From Candidatus Pelagibacter giovannonii (GTDB taxonomy: Bacteria; Pseudomonadota; Alphaproteobacteria; Pelagibacterales; Pelagibacteraceae), in NCBI RefSeq assembly GCF_012276695.1, contig NZ_CP038852.1:930001-994000 (forward strand): 64,000 nt of DNA, read 5' to 3'. The translations under genes were made by a program, and so were the position numbers. Under the pieces are notes generated by a model. That model was given only the letters and a program-made list of their open reading frames with translations, did no database searches and was not told the DNA's origin. This document shows positions 23,718 through 32,818 of the stretch, in pieces (within the stretch, counting starts at the first letter, position 1; each line of letters starts with the position of its first letter).

Positions 23718-24314
23718 TTAACTCTCAATTAAAAAAATACCCAGCTCTGCTGATAAATTTTTAGTATTTAGATTAAGTTTATTAATAGAAGATATTTTTT
23801 CATTATGCAGAGCTGATGACTTATCTAATTTAATTTTTCTATTTTCACAAAAATTATAAAAATCTTTTATGGTACACATATGAAGATTGGGAGTATTATA
23901 CCACTCATCAGGTAGATTTTTTGTAATTGGCATGGTTCCTTTAATTAATAGGTGAAGTCTAACCTTCCAAAAACCAAAATTAGGTATTGTAACAATTGCT
24001 TTTTTGCCAACTCTCAATAGCTCTTTGATAACTATTTCAGGATTTAAAAATGCTTGTAATGTTTGACTTAAAATAACAAAATCAAAGGAACTGTCAGGAA
24101 ATTGCAATAGATCTTTTTCTGCATCCCCTTCAATAACTGTTAGTCCTTTTGATAAACATTTTTGAACATTGTCTTTTGATATTTCTATTCCTCTTATGTC
24201 TATTTTTTTATTATACTTAAGATATTCCATTAATATGCCATCTCCACATCCCACATCTAAAACTCTAGTATTTTTTTCAATTAGATCAGAGATTATTTTG
24301 AATTCTTGTTTCAT
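23718..24314 (-). CDS. metW: Methionine biosynthesis protein MetW
   Basis: MetW is a SAM-methyltransferase-fold protein that accompanies MetX and is needed for homoserine acylation in several proteobacteria. The 198 residues contain the SAM motif VLDVGCGDGILMEYL near residue 18, the MetW-typical VILSQTLQAF, and VTIPNFGFWKVR. It lies two bases after metX under the same SAM-II riboswitch. A catalytic methyltransferase activity has not been generally shown for the family. Confidence 0.93.
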   Translation of the reverse strand: MKQEFKIISDLIEKNTRVLDVGCGDGILMEYLKYNKKIDIRGIEISKDNVQKCLSKGLTVIEGDAEKDLLQFPDSSFDFVILSQTLQAFLNPEIVIKELLRVGKKAIVTIPNFGFWKVRLHLLIKGTMPITKNLPDEWYNTPNLHMCTIKDFYNFCENRKIKLDKSSALHNEKISSINKLNLNTKNLSAELGIFLIES

Positions 24315-24316
24315 GT

Positions 24317-25435
24317 TTAATTTTTAGAATAAGCTGTTTTAATATAATCACCTAGAGTATTTAAAAACTTAGGAACTTTTAAAAGGAATGAATCGTGTCC
24401 TTTGTCAGATTCAATTTCAACAAATCCGACATCAGCACCTATGGCATTTAAGGCTATAACAATCTCTTTGTTTTCTGATGTTGGATAAAGCCAATCAGAA
24501 GTAAAAGATATAATAAGAAACTTAGTTTTAGTTTTTTCGAATGCTTTAGATAAATTACCGTGATGTTCTTTGATTAGATCAAAATAGTCCATGGCTCTAG
24601 TTATATATAGGTAGCTATTGGCATCAAATCTATCAACAAATACAGATCCTTGATATCTTAAATAGCTTTCTATTTGAAAGTCAGCATCAAAACCAAATTT
24701 CAGATCATCTCTTTCTTGCAACTTCCTTCCAAATTTTTCCTGAAGACCGTTTTTAGATAAATAAGTTATATGTGCAGCCATTCTTGCAACAGACAATCCT
24801 TTATTAGGATTTTTATTTTGATTGGAATAATCACCATTTTCCCAATTAGCATCAGCCATAATTGATTGTCTACCAAGTTCATTAAAAGCAATGTTTTGTG
24901 CTGAATGACTAGCTGTACAAGCTATTGGAATAGCAACTTTTGCTTTATCAGGGAAGTTATTAACGAACTGAAGTGTCTGCATGCCACCCATTGATCCACC
25001 CATAACAGCAAATAATTTATCAATATTAAAAAAATTTAAGAGATTAAATTGTGCATTAACCATATCATTAATAGTAATGACTGGAAAAGTGGTACCATAT
25101 TTTTTATTGGTATCAGGATTAATATCACTAGGACCAAATGAACCCATGCACCCACCAATAACATTAGCACAAATTACAAAGTATTTATCAGTATCAATAG
25201 CTTTACCAGACCCAACAGCATAGGACCACCAACCTTCTTTTTTAGTTATTGGATTTATTCCAGATACAAATTGATCACCAGTCAAAGCATGAAAAATAAG
25301 AATAGCATTATCTTTATTCTCATTTAGAGAGCCATAAGTCTCATAAGCAAGAGAATAATTATTGATAGTTTGGCCACAATCTAATTTTAATGGTTTATCA
25401 ATTATAACATTTTTTATATTCACATTTTTATTCAT
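24317..25435 (-). CDS. metX: Homoserine O-acyltransferase
   Basis: MetX acylates homoserine at the start of methionine synthesis. The alpha/beta-hydrolase of 372 residues shows HALTGDQFVSG, the nucleophile Ser in GGSMGGMQTLQF, and a late GHDSFLL His. Whether acetyl-CoA or succinyl-CoA is the donor cannot be read safely from the sequence; some alphaproteobacterial MetX enzymes are succinyltransferases. Expression is expected to fall when SAM is abundant, through the riboswitch in the leader. Confidence 0.94.
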   Translation of the reverse strand: MNKNVNIKNVIIDKPLKLDCGQTINNYSLAYETYGSLNENKDNAILIFHALTGDQFVSGINPITKKEGWWSYAVGSGKAIDTDKYFVICANVIGGCMGSFGPSDINPDTNKKYGTTFPVITINDMVNAQFNLLNFFNIDKLFAVMGGSMGGMQTLQFVNNFPDKAKVAIPIACTASHSAQNIAFNELGRQSIMADANWENGDYSNQNKNPNKGLSVARMAAHITYLSKNGLQEKFGRKLQERDDLKFGFDADFQIESYLRYQGSVFVDRFDANSYLYITRAMDYFDLIKEHHGNLSKAFEKTKTKFLIISFTSDWLYPTSENKEIVIALNAIGADVGFVEIESDKGHDSFLLKVPKFLNTLGDYIKTAYSKN

Positions 25436-25470
25436 AAGTATTAGCTAAATTTGAATTGTGAGACAAAAAA

Positions 25471-25522
25471 ACTTATTTAGCGGTTTTTTTTAAGCGCTCG
25501 CAATTCAGTTAAATCAGCGCAT
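25471..25522 (-). ncRNA. SAM-II riboswitch
   Basis: Reading the minus strand downward from 25522, GCGCTGATTTAACTGAATTG is followed by CGAGCGC, an A-rich linker and CGCTAAATAAGT. GCGCT (25520-25516) pairs with AGCGC (25498-25494) to form P1, and GCTAAA provides the 3' pseudoknot strand. The layout and core bases agree closely with the SAM-II element from a Sargasso Sea metX leader whose structure is known. SAM-II senses S-adenosylmethionine and normally hides the ribosome-binding region. The element lies 36 bases upstream of the metX ATG. Confidence 0.88.
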
Positions 25523-25526
25523 ATTT

Positions 25527-25555
25527 TTTGTACTAGATAGCATTTCTTATGTCAA
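25527..25555 (-). promoter_or_regulatory. Promoter of the metX-metW(-gloB) message
   Basis: A perfect -35 TTGACA (25555-25550) and -10 TACAAA (25532-25527) are spaced by 17 bases on the minus strand. Transcription would start near 25520, right at the first base of riboswitch stem P1, so the riboswitch occupies the very 5' end of the message. Confidence 0.65.
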
Positions 25556-25567
25556 TTTTTTTAAAAA

Positions 25568-25596
25568 ATGACTTATTCTATATGAAAGGATAATAT
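25568..25596 (+). promoter_or_regulatory. Candidate promoter of the aminotransferase-tyrA pair
   Basis: ATGACT (25568-25573) and TAATAT (25591-25596) are 17 bases apart, with transcription expected near 25603 and a leader of about 24 bases. It would fire away from the metX promoter in the shared 191-base region. The boxes match consensus only moderately. Confidence 0.4.
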
Positions 25597-25626
25597 TTTA
25601 TTTATAAGGTAAATTAAATTAATAAA

Positions 25627-26709
25627 ATGACAGTTCCAAAATTTAAAAAATTCAAGATAGAGGCTTATAAACCAGGTAAGTCAAATATAGCAAAAATACG
25701 TAATATTATAAAATTATCAGCAAATGAGTCAGCCCTTGGTGTAAGTCCAAGAGTAAAGAAAATTTTACAGAATAAAGAATTGTTAATATCGAAGTATCCA
25801 GACAGCAAAGCAAAAAACTTAAGAAAAGAAATTTCAAAGAAATTTAAGTGTGATTTAGAGAGGATAATTTGTGGTGCAGGGTCAGATGAAATTATTCAAA
25901 TGATTTGTCAGTTATACTTAAAACCCTCTGATGAAGTGATCGTTCCTCAATATAGCTTTTTAATGTACAGGATATACGCACAAATAGTGGGGGCAAAAGT
26001 TGTTTTTTCTAAGGAAAAAAATTTTAAAGCTTCGATAAATGAAATTATCAAGAAAGTAACAAGAAAAACCAAGCTCGTATTTATTGCTAATCCTAATAAC
26101 CCAACAGGAACATACTTAACTAGAGCAGAATTAATAGACCTAAGAATGAAATTAAATAAAAAAATTTTACTAGTTTTAGATGATGCATATTTTGAATATA
26201 TGAAAAATAAAGATTATAAATCTGGTTTAGACTTATTTAAAAATAAGGATAATGTTGTTGTGATAAGAACATTTTCAAAAATATATGGACTGGCCTCCTT
26301 AAGAGTTGGCTGGGGTCATGGGCCAAAAAAAATTATATCTGCAATGAATTTAATTAGACCTCCATTTAATGTAAATCAAGTTGCACAGATGGCAGCAATA
26401 GAAGCTTTAAAAGATAGAAAATTTATTAATTTATCTGTGAAACACAATATTACGGAAGCAAATAAAGTTAGAAATGTTTTAGAAAAACTAAAAATTTTTT
26501 CAAATGAAGTAACGGCTAATTTTTTACTATTAAATTTTGATAAATGTAAATTTTCAGCTAATTATATTTTTAACAAACTGCAGTTAAAAGGAATTATATT
26601 AAGATCTACAGAGGATGGATATAATATTAAAAACAAATTAAGATTAACAATTGGGTCAAAAAAAGAGAATATGAGATTCATAACAACAATCAAGGCTATC
26701 TTTAATTAA
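25627..26709 (+). CDS. Histidinol-phosphate/aromatic aminotransferase family (HisC-like)
   Basis: This is a fold-type I PLP aminotransferase of 360 residues. It has the HisC opening IIKLSANESALGVSP (LxxNENP-like), GAGSDEIIQM, NPNNPTGTYL, DDAYFEY, the PLP-lysine segment TFSKIYGLASLRVGWG and a substrate Arg in RPPFNVNQ. The gene is followed two bases later by tyrA, so aromatic amino acid transamination (phenylpyruvate, hydroxyphenylpyruvate or prephenate) is more likely than histidine synthesis. Histidine use cannot be excluded, since HisC enzymes are often broad and no his genes are in the window. Confidence 0.85.
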   Translation: MTVPKFKKFKIEAYKPGKSNIAKIRNIIKLSANESALGVSPRVKKILQNKELLISKYPDSKAKNLRKEISKKFKCDLERIICGAGSDEIIQMICQLYLKPSDEVIVPQYSFLMYRIYAQIVGAKVVFSKEKNFKASINEIIKKVTRKTKLVFIANPNNPTGTYLTRAELIDLRMKLNKKILLVLDDAYFEYMKNKDYKSGLDLFKNKDNVVVIRTFSKIYGLASLRVGWGHGPKKIISAMNLIRPPFNVNQVAQMAAIEALKDRKFINLSVKHNITEANKVRNVLEKLKIFSNEVTANFLLLNFDKCKFSANYIFNKLQLKGIILRSTEDGYNIKNKLRLTIGSKKENMRFITTIKAIFN

Positions 26710-26711
26710 AT

Positions 26712-27608
26712 ATGAAAAATATTTTAATTATAGGCTGTGGTTTAATTGGTTCTTCATTATTAAGGGCAATATCTGAAAAAAAAATAGCTAAAAAAATATT
26801 TGTCTATGAAAAATCAAAATCAAATATTTTAAAAATTAAAAAATTAAAATTACCATGTGAAATTAAAAATGATTTAAAGCAAATTATCCCAAACTTAGAT
26901 TTGATAATATTTTGCACTCCACTAGGAGAATATGAAAAAATAATTTTAAAGATAAACAGATATTTATTACCCAAAACTATCATTACAGATGTTGGGTCAT
27001 CTAAAGAAAAGTCTATGGATTTAATTAAAAGAAAATTAAAAAAAGGAATTTTTTGGACATCCAGTCACCCTATTGCAGGTTCAGAAGTTAGTGGCCCAGA
27101 AAATGGATTAAAAGATTTATTTCTTAATAAATGGTGCATATTAATAAAAGAAAAAAATACCAATAGAAAACACCTTCTGATACTTACCAAGTTTTGGAAA
27201 AAAATTGGTTCAAATGTTGCAATTATGGACTCAAAAAAACATGATACGGTTTTTTCTATGACAAGTCATTTGCCTCATTTAATTGCATATAATTTGGTTA
27301 AAACAGCTACAGACTTTGAAAAACGACAAAGATATGAATTAATAAAATTTAGTGCAGGTGGTTTGAGAGATTTTTCAAGAATTGCTGCATCTAATGAAAT
27401 TATGTGGAGAGATATTTTTTTTAATAATCAAAAAAATATTTCAAAAGTTATTGATCTGTTTATTCAAAATTTACGTTCATTTAAAAGAGATATTCAATTT
27501 AAAAATAATAAGTCTATTATTAAAAAATTAGTTAATACTAAAAAAGTTAGAAAAAAAATAATTAAATTAAAACAAGATATCAATAAGCCAGACTTTGGAA
27601 GAAATTAG
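26712..27608 (+). CDS. tyrA: Prephenate/arogenate dehydrogenase
   Basis: TyrA oxidatively decarboxylates prephenate or arogenate for tyrosine synthesis. The 298 residues have an N-terminal Rossmann motif GCGLIGSSLLRA, FCTPLGEY, DVGSSKEKSMD, the catalytic region SSHPIAGSEVSGP and a helical C-terminal domain with MTSHLPHLIAYNLV and SAGGLRDFSRIAAS. No ACT or chorismate-mutase domain is present. The 3' end overlaps the convergent NlpC/P60 gene by four bases. Confidence 0.93.
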   Translation: MKNILIIGCGLIGSSLLRAISEKKIAKKIFVYEKSKSNILKIKKLKLPCEIKNDLKQIIPNLDLIIFCTPLGEYEKIILKINRYLLPKTIITDVGSSKEKSMDLIKRKLKKGIFWTSSHPIAGSEVSGPENGLKDLFLNKWCILIKEKNTNRKHLLILTKFWKKIGSNVAIMDSKKHDTVFSMTSHLPHLIAYNLVKTATDFEKRQRYELIKFSAGGLRDFSRIAASNEIMWRDIFFNNQKNISKVIDLFIQNLRSFKRDIQFKNNKSIIKKLVNTKKVRKKIIKLKQDINKPDFGRN

Positions 27609-28351
27609 TATTTTATAGAGGATATTTTTTTTACTATTAATTTTGCCGTTCTTTCAATTCTATTTATTGTCTCTGTTATATTCATAATCAAAACTTTCTT
27701 TTCAGGACCATATGCATGAATTAATTTTTGAGTGTTAATACAAACAGCAACATGGCCTTTCCAAAAAATAATATCACCTTTTTTAAAAACTTTATTTACA
27801 TTTTTTTTTACTGAATATTTTTTTTGGTCTTTTGTATCTCTCGGATAAAATTTATTATTATAGTAAAAAAATAATTGTAAAATAGCAGAACAGTCTATAC
27901 CTTTATAACTTTTACCACCCCATAGATATTTAATATTTAAAAAAATTTTTAATATTTTTAAATAATCTTTTTCTATATGATTAATTTTTTTTATATCACT
28001 TTTTTTAATCCATTTATTTTTTTCAAACTCTATAAATTTTTTATTTTCATGAATCATGGAAATCCTTGATGCAAAAGGCAAAAAGTATTTTGTTCTATTT
28101 TTTTGTTTATTGTAAATATTTGCTTTTAGAATAAATATTTTATGGGTTGGTTTGTGATCTTTTGTGTAATCTTTATTTTTTATGTATCCAACATAATTAT
28201 CAAATAAAATCTTTATTTTTATCCAACTTTTATTCTTAGATATAATCTTGAATTTTTCCCCATACAAAATTTGCGAGGTAACCTCAGAAACCACATTGGG
28301 TTTTTTATAGATATTTGATAATGGTTTTTTGTAAAAGTAATTATTTTTCAC
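27605..28351 (-). CDS. SH3-NlpC/P60 peptidase, probably cytosolic
   Basis: The 248 residues lack a signal peptide or lipobox. An SH3b-like segment covers about 18-62 (VVSEVTSQILYGEKFKI, WIKIKI, YVGYIK), a second weaker one follows, and the C-terminal third is NlpC/P60 with the catalytic Cys in YKGIDCSAI, His in WKGHVAVCI and a third polar residue near KLIHAYGP. The family cleaves gamma-D-Glu-diamino-acid bonds of peptidoglycan peptides. The start is a GTG inside the end of the ampG-like gene (11-base overlap), which implies coupling. With the permease upstream, a role in trimming imported muropeptides, as known for Bacillus YkfC, is a reasonable inference. Confidence 0.8.
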   Translation of the reverse strand: MKNNYFYKKPLSNIYKKPNVVSEVTSQILYGEKFKIISKNKSWIKIKILFDNYVGYIKNKDYTKDHKPTHKIFILKANIYNKQKNRTKYFLPFASRISMIHENKKFIEFEKNKWIKKSDIKKINHIEKDYLKILKIFLNIKYLWGGKSYKGIDCSAILQLFFYYNNKFYPRDTKDQKKYSVKKNVNKVFKKGDIIFWKGHVAVCINTQKLIHAYGPEKKVLIMNITETINRIERTAKLIVKKISSIKY

Positions 28352-29717
28352 GAAGTTTTAATTTATCTTTTATAAACCACAAACAAATCAAAGAAGGTAT
28401 TACCATGATGGCTGTAATGATAAAAAAAACTCCCCAATCTCCATTAAGCCAATCTACTAATGCTCCAGATGATGATGCAAGTGTAGTTCTACCAGCAGTC
28501 CCTATTGATGCAAGTAACGCGTATTGAGTTGCGGTATATGTTCTGTCTACTAGTAGTGAAATAAATGCTACAAATGCAACCGTTGCAAATGCTGCTGCTA
28601 TATCATCAAATATGACTGCTACTGCGAATAATAACTCAGATTTATCACTCCACGCCAAGACTGTGAATAATAAGTTAGTTGCTGCCATTAATATTCCTGC
28701 AACAAACATTGCTTTTAAAACACCAGATCTAATTACAAAAAGTCCTCCCAGTAATGTAAACATAACTGTAGTTATCCATCCTAAAGTTTTAGAGTAAATT
28801 GCAATATCACCCTTAGAAAAGCCCATTTCTTTGTAAAAAACTATCGACATACGTCCAAGAAAGGCTTCACCAATTTTAAATAAAAAAATAAAGCTTAAAA
28901 TTCCAATAGCAATTGTAAAACCATTTTTCTTAAAAAAGCTTATTATGGGGCCACCTAATGTGCTGCTTATCCATGTTATAAAATTAGTTATAACATTTTT
29001 TGATCCAAGTTTACTTTCTATAAGTTTATCAGTTTCTTTTTGTTTATTTTGTCTATCAGTAAAAAGAGGCTCATGAACAAACATCAAACCTATGTTCATC
29101 AAAATTACTACAACTCCTAAAATTAAAAATGTAATTTGCCAGTAATTATTAACACCGATATTCTCTAAATATTCTGCAGTAAATAAAGCTATTACACCAC
29201 CTAATTTGTATCCACTCCACCATCCAACAACAGCCATTGCAGCACCAGCTGCCATTGATTTACTTTCATGTTCGCCTATTTGTTCAATTCTTAAAGCATC
29301 AACTGTGATATCTTGTGTGGCTGACGCTATAGCAATAATTAAACCAACTGTAATTAGTAGCGAAAGGTTTTCGGTAGGATTAATGAAACTCCAAGTAACA
29401 AGACAAGCTAAAATTACAATTTGCATTAAAACTATCCATCCTCTTCTATGGCCAAGTTTTTTTGTTAGGTAGGGTATTTGAAATCTATCAATAAGTGGTG
29501 CCCATAAATAATTAAAAGCATAAACAGCAAATATTAGTCCTGCCCAACCAATTGTTGATCTACTTAATCCTTCTTCTTTGAGCCATAGACTTAAACTACT
29601 CCCAATTAAAACCCATGGAAAACCAGAGATAGCACCTAGTAATAATATTCTGAGCATTCTCTTATCAAAGTAGACAGCAAAAGTTTCTGATAAGGATTGT
29701 TTTTTAATTTCAATCAT
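28341..29717 (-). CDS. ampG: AmpG-type muropeptide permease (MFS)
   Basis: This is a polytopic major-facilitator protein of 458 residues with about 12 hydrophobic segments. The N-terminal pattern GFPWVLIGSSLSLWLKEEG, with WAGLIFAVYAFNYLWAPLID next, is typical of AmpG, which imports GlcNAc-anhydroMurNAc peptides for cell-wall recycling. DITVDALRIEQ and SKSMAAGAAM in the middle fit the same family. I use ATG 29717, with GGAG nine bases upstream, rather than the in-frame TTG at 29732, which lies on that SD. It begins two bases after trkH ends. Substrate is inferred from family and neighbour. Confidence 0.85.
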   Translation of the reverse strand: MIEIKKQSLSETFAVYFDKRMLRILLLGAISGFPWVLIGSSLSLWLKEEGLSRSTIGWAGLIFAVYAFNYLWAPLIDRFQIPYLTKKLGHRRGWIVLMQIVILACLVTWSFINPTENLSLLITVGLIIAIASATQDITVDALRIEQIGEHESKSMAAGAAMAVVGWWSGYKLGGVIALFTAEYLENIGVNNYWQITFLILGVVVILMNIGLMFVHEPLFTDRQNKQKETDKLIESKLGSKNVITNFITWISSTLGGPIISFFKKNGFTIAIGILSFIFLFKIGEAFLGRMSIVFYKEMGFSKGDIAIYSKTLGWITTVMFTLLGGLFVIRSGVLKAMFVAGILMAATNLLFTVLAWSDKSELLFAVAVIFDDIAAAFATVAFVAFISLLVDRTYTATQYALLASIGTAGRTTLASSSGALVDWLNGDWGVFFIITAIMVIPSLICLWFIKDKLKLREK

Positions 29718-29719
29718 AG

Positions 29720-31165
29720 TTAATTTCTCCAAAATGATGGAAGAAACAATACAAGTATAGCAAATAATTCTAACCTACCCAATATCATTCCAAGACTTAA
29801 AATCCATTTAGATATTTCCGGTAAGCTTGAAAAATTGCTATTAGGGCCAATTGTAGAGCCTAATCCTGGACCAACATTTGAGATTGAGGTTGCAGCACCA
29901 GAAATTGAAGTAACAAAATCCAAACCACTTAAAGATAAAAATGCAGTTATTAAAAAAAATATAACTAAGTAAAGAAAAATAAAAGAAATGATGGAAGCCA
30001 TAAATTTATCATCGACATTATTTTTATCATATTTTATTATAAATATGCCTTTTGGATAAATAATCTTCTTTAATTGATTGATAATAAAAATGTACAGAAT
30101 TTGAATTCTAAAAATTTTAATTCCACATGTTGTAGAACCGGCACACCCACCAATGAACATTAAAGTTAGAAAGAAAATAAGTGGAAAGTTTCCCCATCCA
30201 TCAAATTCTCCAGTAACATATCCTGTTCCACTTAATATAGAGATAACATTAAAACAAATAGTCCTAATATTTATTTGAGAAAAATCTTTGTTGTGAAAAA
30301 GTAAATAAATAAAAAGTATAATAATTGAAAAAATAATAATTTTTAAAAATGACTTAATTTGAACATCAGAGATAAGAATTTTTCTGTCTCCATTTAAAAA
30401 TTTTATATAGGCAATAAAAGGTAAACTCCCCAATATGATGAAAACCATGGATGATATTTCGATAGGTAGACTATTAAAATATCCAATAGATTCGTTGTAG
30501 TTTGAAAAGCCACCAGTTGCTATCGTAGTCATTGAATGGGTTAAGCTATCAAAAATATTCATACCAAAAATTTTATATGTAGATGCACAAAGTACTGTTA
30601 GACCTAAATAAACATAAATTAGCCTAAGTGAAATTTCTTTTGATTTTGGTAATAGTTTTTCAGAAGAATCGTTACTCGAAATTTTAAATAATTGCATTCC
30701 ACCAACATTCATTATCGGCATTAAGGTTATTGCCATTACAATAATACCAATTCCACCTAACCATTGAAGCATTGCTCGCCACAAAAGTATCGATCTAGGA
30801 GCACCCTCTAAGTTGGAAATAATTGTTGACCCTGTCGTGGTAATCCCTGACATACTTTCAAAAAAAGAGTCTGTAATTGAAAGTTCAAGAGTAGAAAAAA
30901 TAAAAGGTAAAGAGCCAAATATTGCAATGCTTAACCAAGATAGAGCAGTTAATAAGAATGCTTGCTGTAAATTTAATTTTTTATCATGATTTAAATTTGT
31001 TAAAAAAAATAAAACACCAAATATTATAGAAATTATAGAGCCTCCAATAAAAGAAGAATCAACTTCAGAATATATAAACTGAGCTATAATTGGAATCATC
31101 ATGGAAATTCCAAGAATAATTTGCAAAACACCCAAGGTAAAAAAAACAGTTTTATAATTAGACAT
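29720..31165 (-). CDS. trkH: Trk-type potassium uptake protein TrkH
   Basis: This inner-membrane potassium channel subunit has 481 residues and the four pore repeats of the family, visible as MSGITTTGST, MTTIATGGFSNYN, ILSGTGYVTGEFDGW and SISNVGPGLGSTIGP, plus FIGGCAGSTTCGIKIFR. It works with the cytosolic TrkA NAD-binding gate, which is not in the window. It is the first gene of the trkH-ampG-NlpC/P60 run, whose common transcription has no obvious functional reason. Confidence 0.93.
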   Translation of the reverse strand: MSNYKTVFFTLGVLQIILGISMMIPIIAQFIYSEVDSSFIGGSIISIIFGVLFFLTNLNHDKKLNLQQAFLLTALSWLSIAIFGSLPFIFSTLELSITDSFFESMSGITTTGSTIISNLEGAPRSILLWRAMLQWLGGIGIIVMAITLMPIMNVGGMQLFKISSNDSSEKLLPKSKEISLRLIYVYLGLTVLCASTYKIFGMNIFDSLTHSMTTIATGGFSNYNESIGYFNSLPIEISSMVFIILGSLPFIAYIKFLNGDRKILISDVQIKSFLKIIIFSIIILFIYLLFHNKDFSQINIRTICFNVISILSGTGYVTGEFDGWGNFPLIFFLTLMFIGGCAGSTTCGIKIFRIQILYIFIINQLKKIIYPKGIFIIKYDKNNVDDKFMASIISFIFLYLVIFFLITAFLSLSGLDFVTSISGAATSISNVGPGLGSTIGPNSNFSSLPEISKWILSLGMILGRLELFAILVLFLPSFWRN

Positions 31166-31240
31166 TTTGAAAGAACATTATTTTATGGTAAATAAATTTC
31201 AACTCTATAAGAATTAATAAAAACACCAAATATAAGATAT

Positions 31241-32818
31241 TTGTTATTAAACAAAGTGATTGAAAAAGATAATTTAGATAAAACTAACGCATGGCCCTTT
31301 GTTGAGGCGAAAAAATTACTGCGTGAAAGAAAGTCCTTTATTACTAAAAAAGGTAAAATAATTTTACAAACTGGTTATGGTCCAAGTGGGTTGCCTCATA
31401 TAGGTACATTTGGTGAAGTTGCAAGAACATCGATGATGGTTAATGCTCTAAGACAACTCACCGATACACCAACAGAAATCATAACTTTTTCTGATGATAT
31501 GGATGGTCTTAGAAAAGTTCCAGAAAACGTTCCAAATCAAGAGCTCTTAAATAACAATCTTCATAAGCCTCTAACTCAAGTGCCAGACCCATTTGAAAAA
31601 TTTTCAAGTTTTGGCGAACACAATAACGAAATGTTAAAAGATTTTTTAAATAAATTTAATTTTGAATATAATTTTCAAAGTTCTTCAGTTCTTTATAAGG
31701 GTGGTTTTTTTAATCCCACATTACAGATAATCCTAGAAAATTATCAAGGTATTATGGATATAATTCTTCCAACACTAGGAAAAGAAAGACAAAAAACTTA
31801 CAGTCCATTTTTACCAATTAGTCCGGACACTGGCAAGGTTTTAGAAATTCCAGTTTTAGAAATACTAAAAGAAAAATCTAAAATTATATTTGATAATAAT
31901 GGAAAAAAACTTGAGGTAAGTATCTTAGATGGAAATTGTAAATTACAATGGAAAGTAGATTGGGCAATGAGATGGTATGCCCTTGATGTAGATTTTGAAA
32001 TGTATGGAAAAGATCTAATTGAAAGTGCAATACTATCATCAAGAATAATCAAGTTAATTGGAAAAACAAACCCATCTGGGTTTGCTTATGAGCTTTTTTT
32101 AGATGAAAGAGGAGAAAAAATATCTAAATCAAAAGGAAATGGAATTACGATTGATCAGTGGTTGGAGTATGCATCACCTGAGAGTCTTTCATTGTACATG
32201 TATCAAAATCCAAAAAGAGCAAAAAAACTATATAAAGAAATAGTTCCTAAAACAGTTGACGAATACTTGGACCTTATAGAGAAAGCTAAAAATCAAAATG
32301 AGCTGCAATTATTAATGAATCCAGTTTGGCATGTACATAATGGATTAATTCCTAAAGAAGATACTATTATGAGCTTTTCAATGCTATTAAATTTAGTAGA
32401 AACCAGCAATGCAGATTCTAAGGAGTTACTTTGGAAGTTTGTAAAAAAATATAAAAAAAATCTTTTAGAAAAAGAACACCCAATTTTTGATAATCTAATT
32501 GGTTATGCGATTAAGTATTTTAATGATGTAATAAAATTGAAAAAAAAATACAAAACCCCTAACGCAAGTGAAAAAGTTGCATTAGAAGCACTGGTTAAGT
32601 CTCTTGGTGGTTGCAATGATAAGATGTTGCCTGAGGATATTCAGACATTAATTTATTCAACGGGAAAAGAAAATGGCTACACAGAAAACTTGCGTGATTG
32701 GTTTAAATTAATTTATGAGGTTGTTTTTGGAGATGAAAATGGACCAAGAATGGGATTTTTTATAAGTTTTTTTGGAGTAAACGAAACAAAAGAATTAATT
32801 AAAGAAAAAATAAAATAA
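31241..32818 (+). CDS. lysK: Lysyl-tRNA synthetase, class I
   Basis: This is a class I (archaeal-type) LysRS of 525 residues, the form used by many alphaproteobacteria instead of class II LysS. The class I motifs are GYGPSGLPHIGTFGEVAR (HIGH-like) and EKISKSKGNGI (KMSKS-like). The extent places the start at TTG 31241; a GTG at 31256 is the alternative, and no ATG or clear SD is available. The stop shares a base with the pyrD start. Confidence 0.93.
   Translation: MLLNKVIEKDNLDKTNAWPFVEAKKLLRERKSFITKKGKIILQTGYGPSGLPHIGTFGEVARTSMMVNALRQLTDTPTEIITFSDDMDGLRKVPENVPNQELLNNNLHKPLTQVPDPFEKFSSFGEHNNEMLKDFLNKFNFEYNFQSSSVLYKGGFFNPTLQIILENYQGIMDIILPTLGKERQKTYSPFLPISPDTGKVLEIPVLEILKEKSKIIFDNNGKKLEVSILDGNCKLQWKVDWAMRWYALDVDFEMYGKDLIESAILSSRIIKLIGKTNPSGFAYELFLDERGEKISKSKGNGITIDQWLEYASPESLSLYMYQNPKRAKKLYKEIVPKTVDEYLDLIEKAKNQNELQLLMNPVWHVHNGLIPKEDTIMSFSMLLNLVETSNADSKELLWKFVKKYKKNLLEKEHPIFDNLIGYAIKYFNDVIKLKKKYKTPNASEKVALEALVKSLGGCNDKMLPEDIQTLIYSTGKENGYTENLRDWFKLIYEVVFGDENGPRMGFFISFFGVNETKELIKEKIK

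Noticed and set aside
28315..29472. Plus-strand open frames at 28315-28527, 28612-28797 and 29206-29472
   Set aside because: They are antisense to the ampG-like permease. No SD and no family motif are seen.
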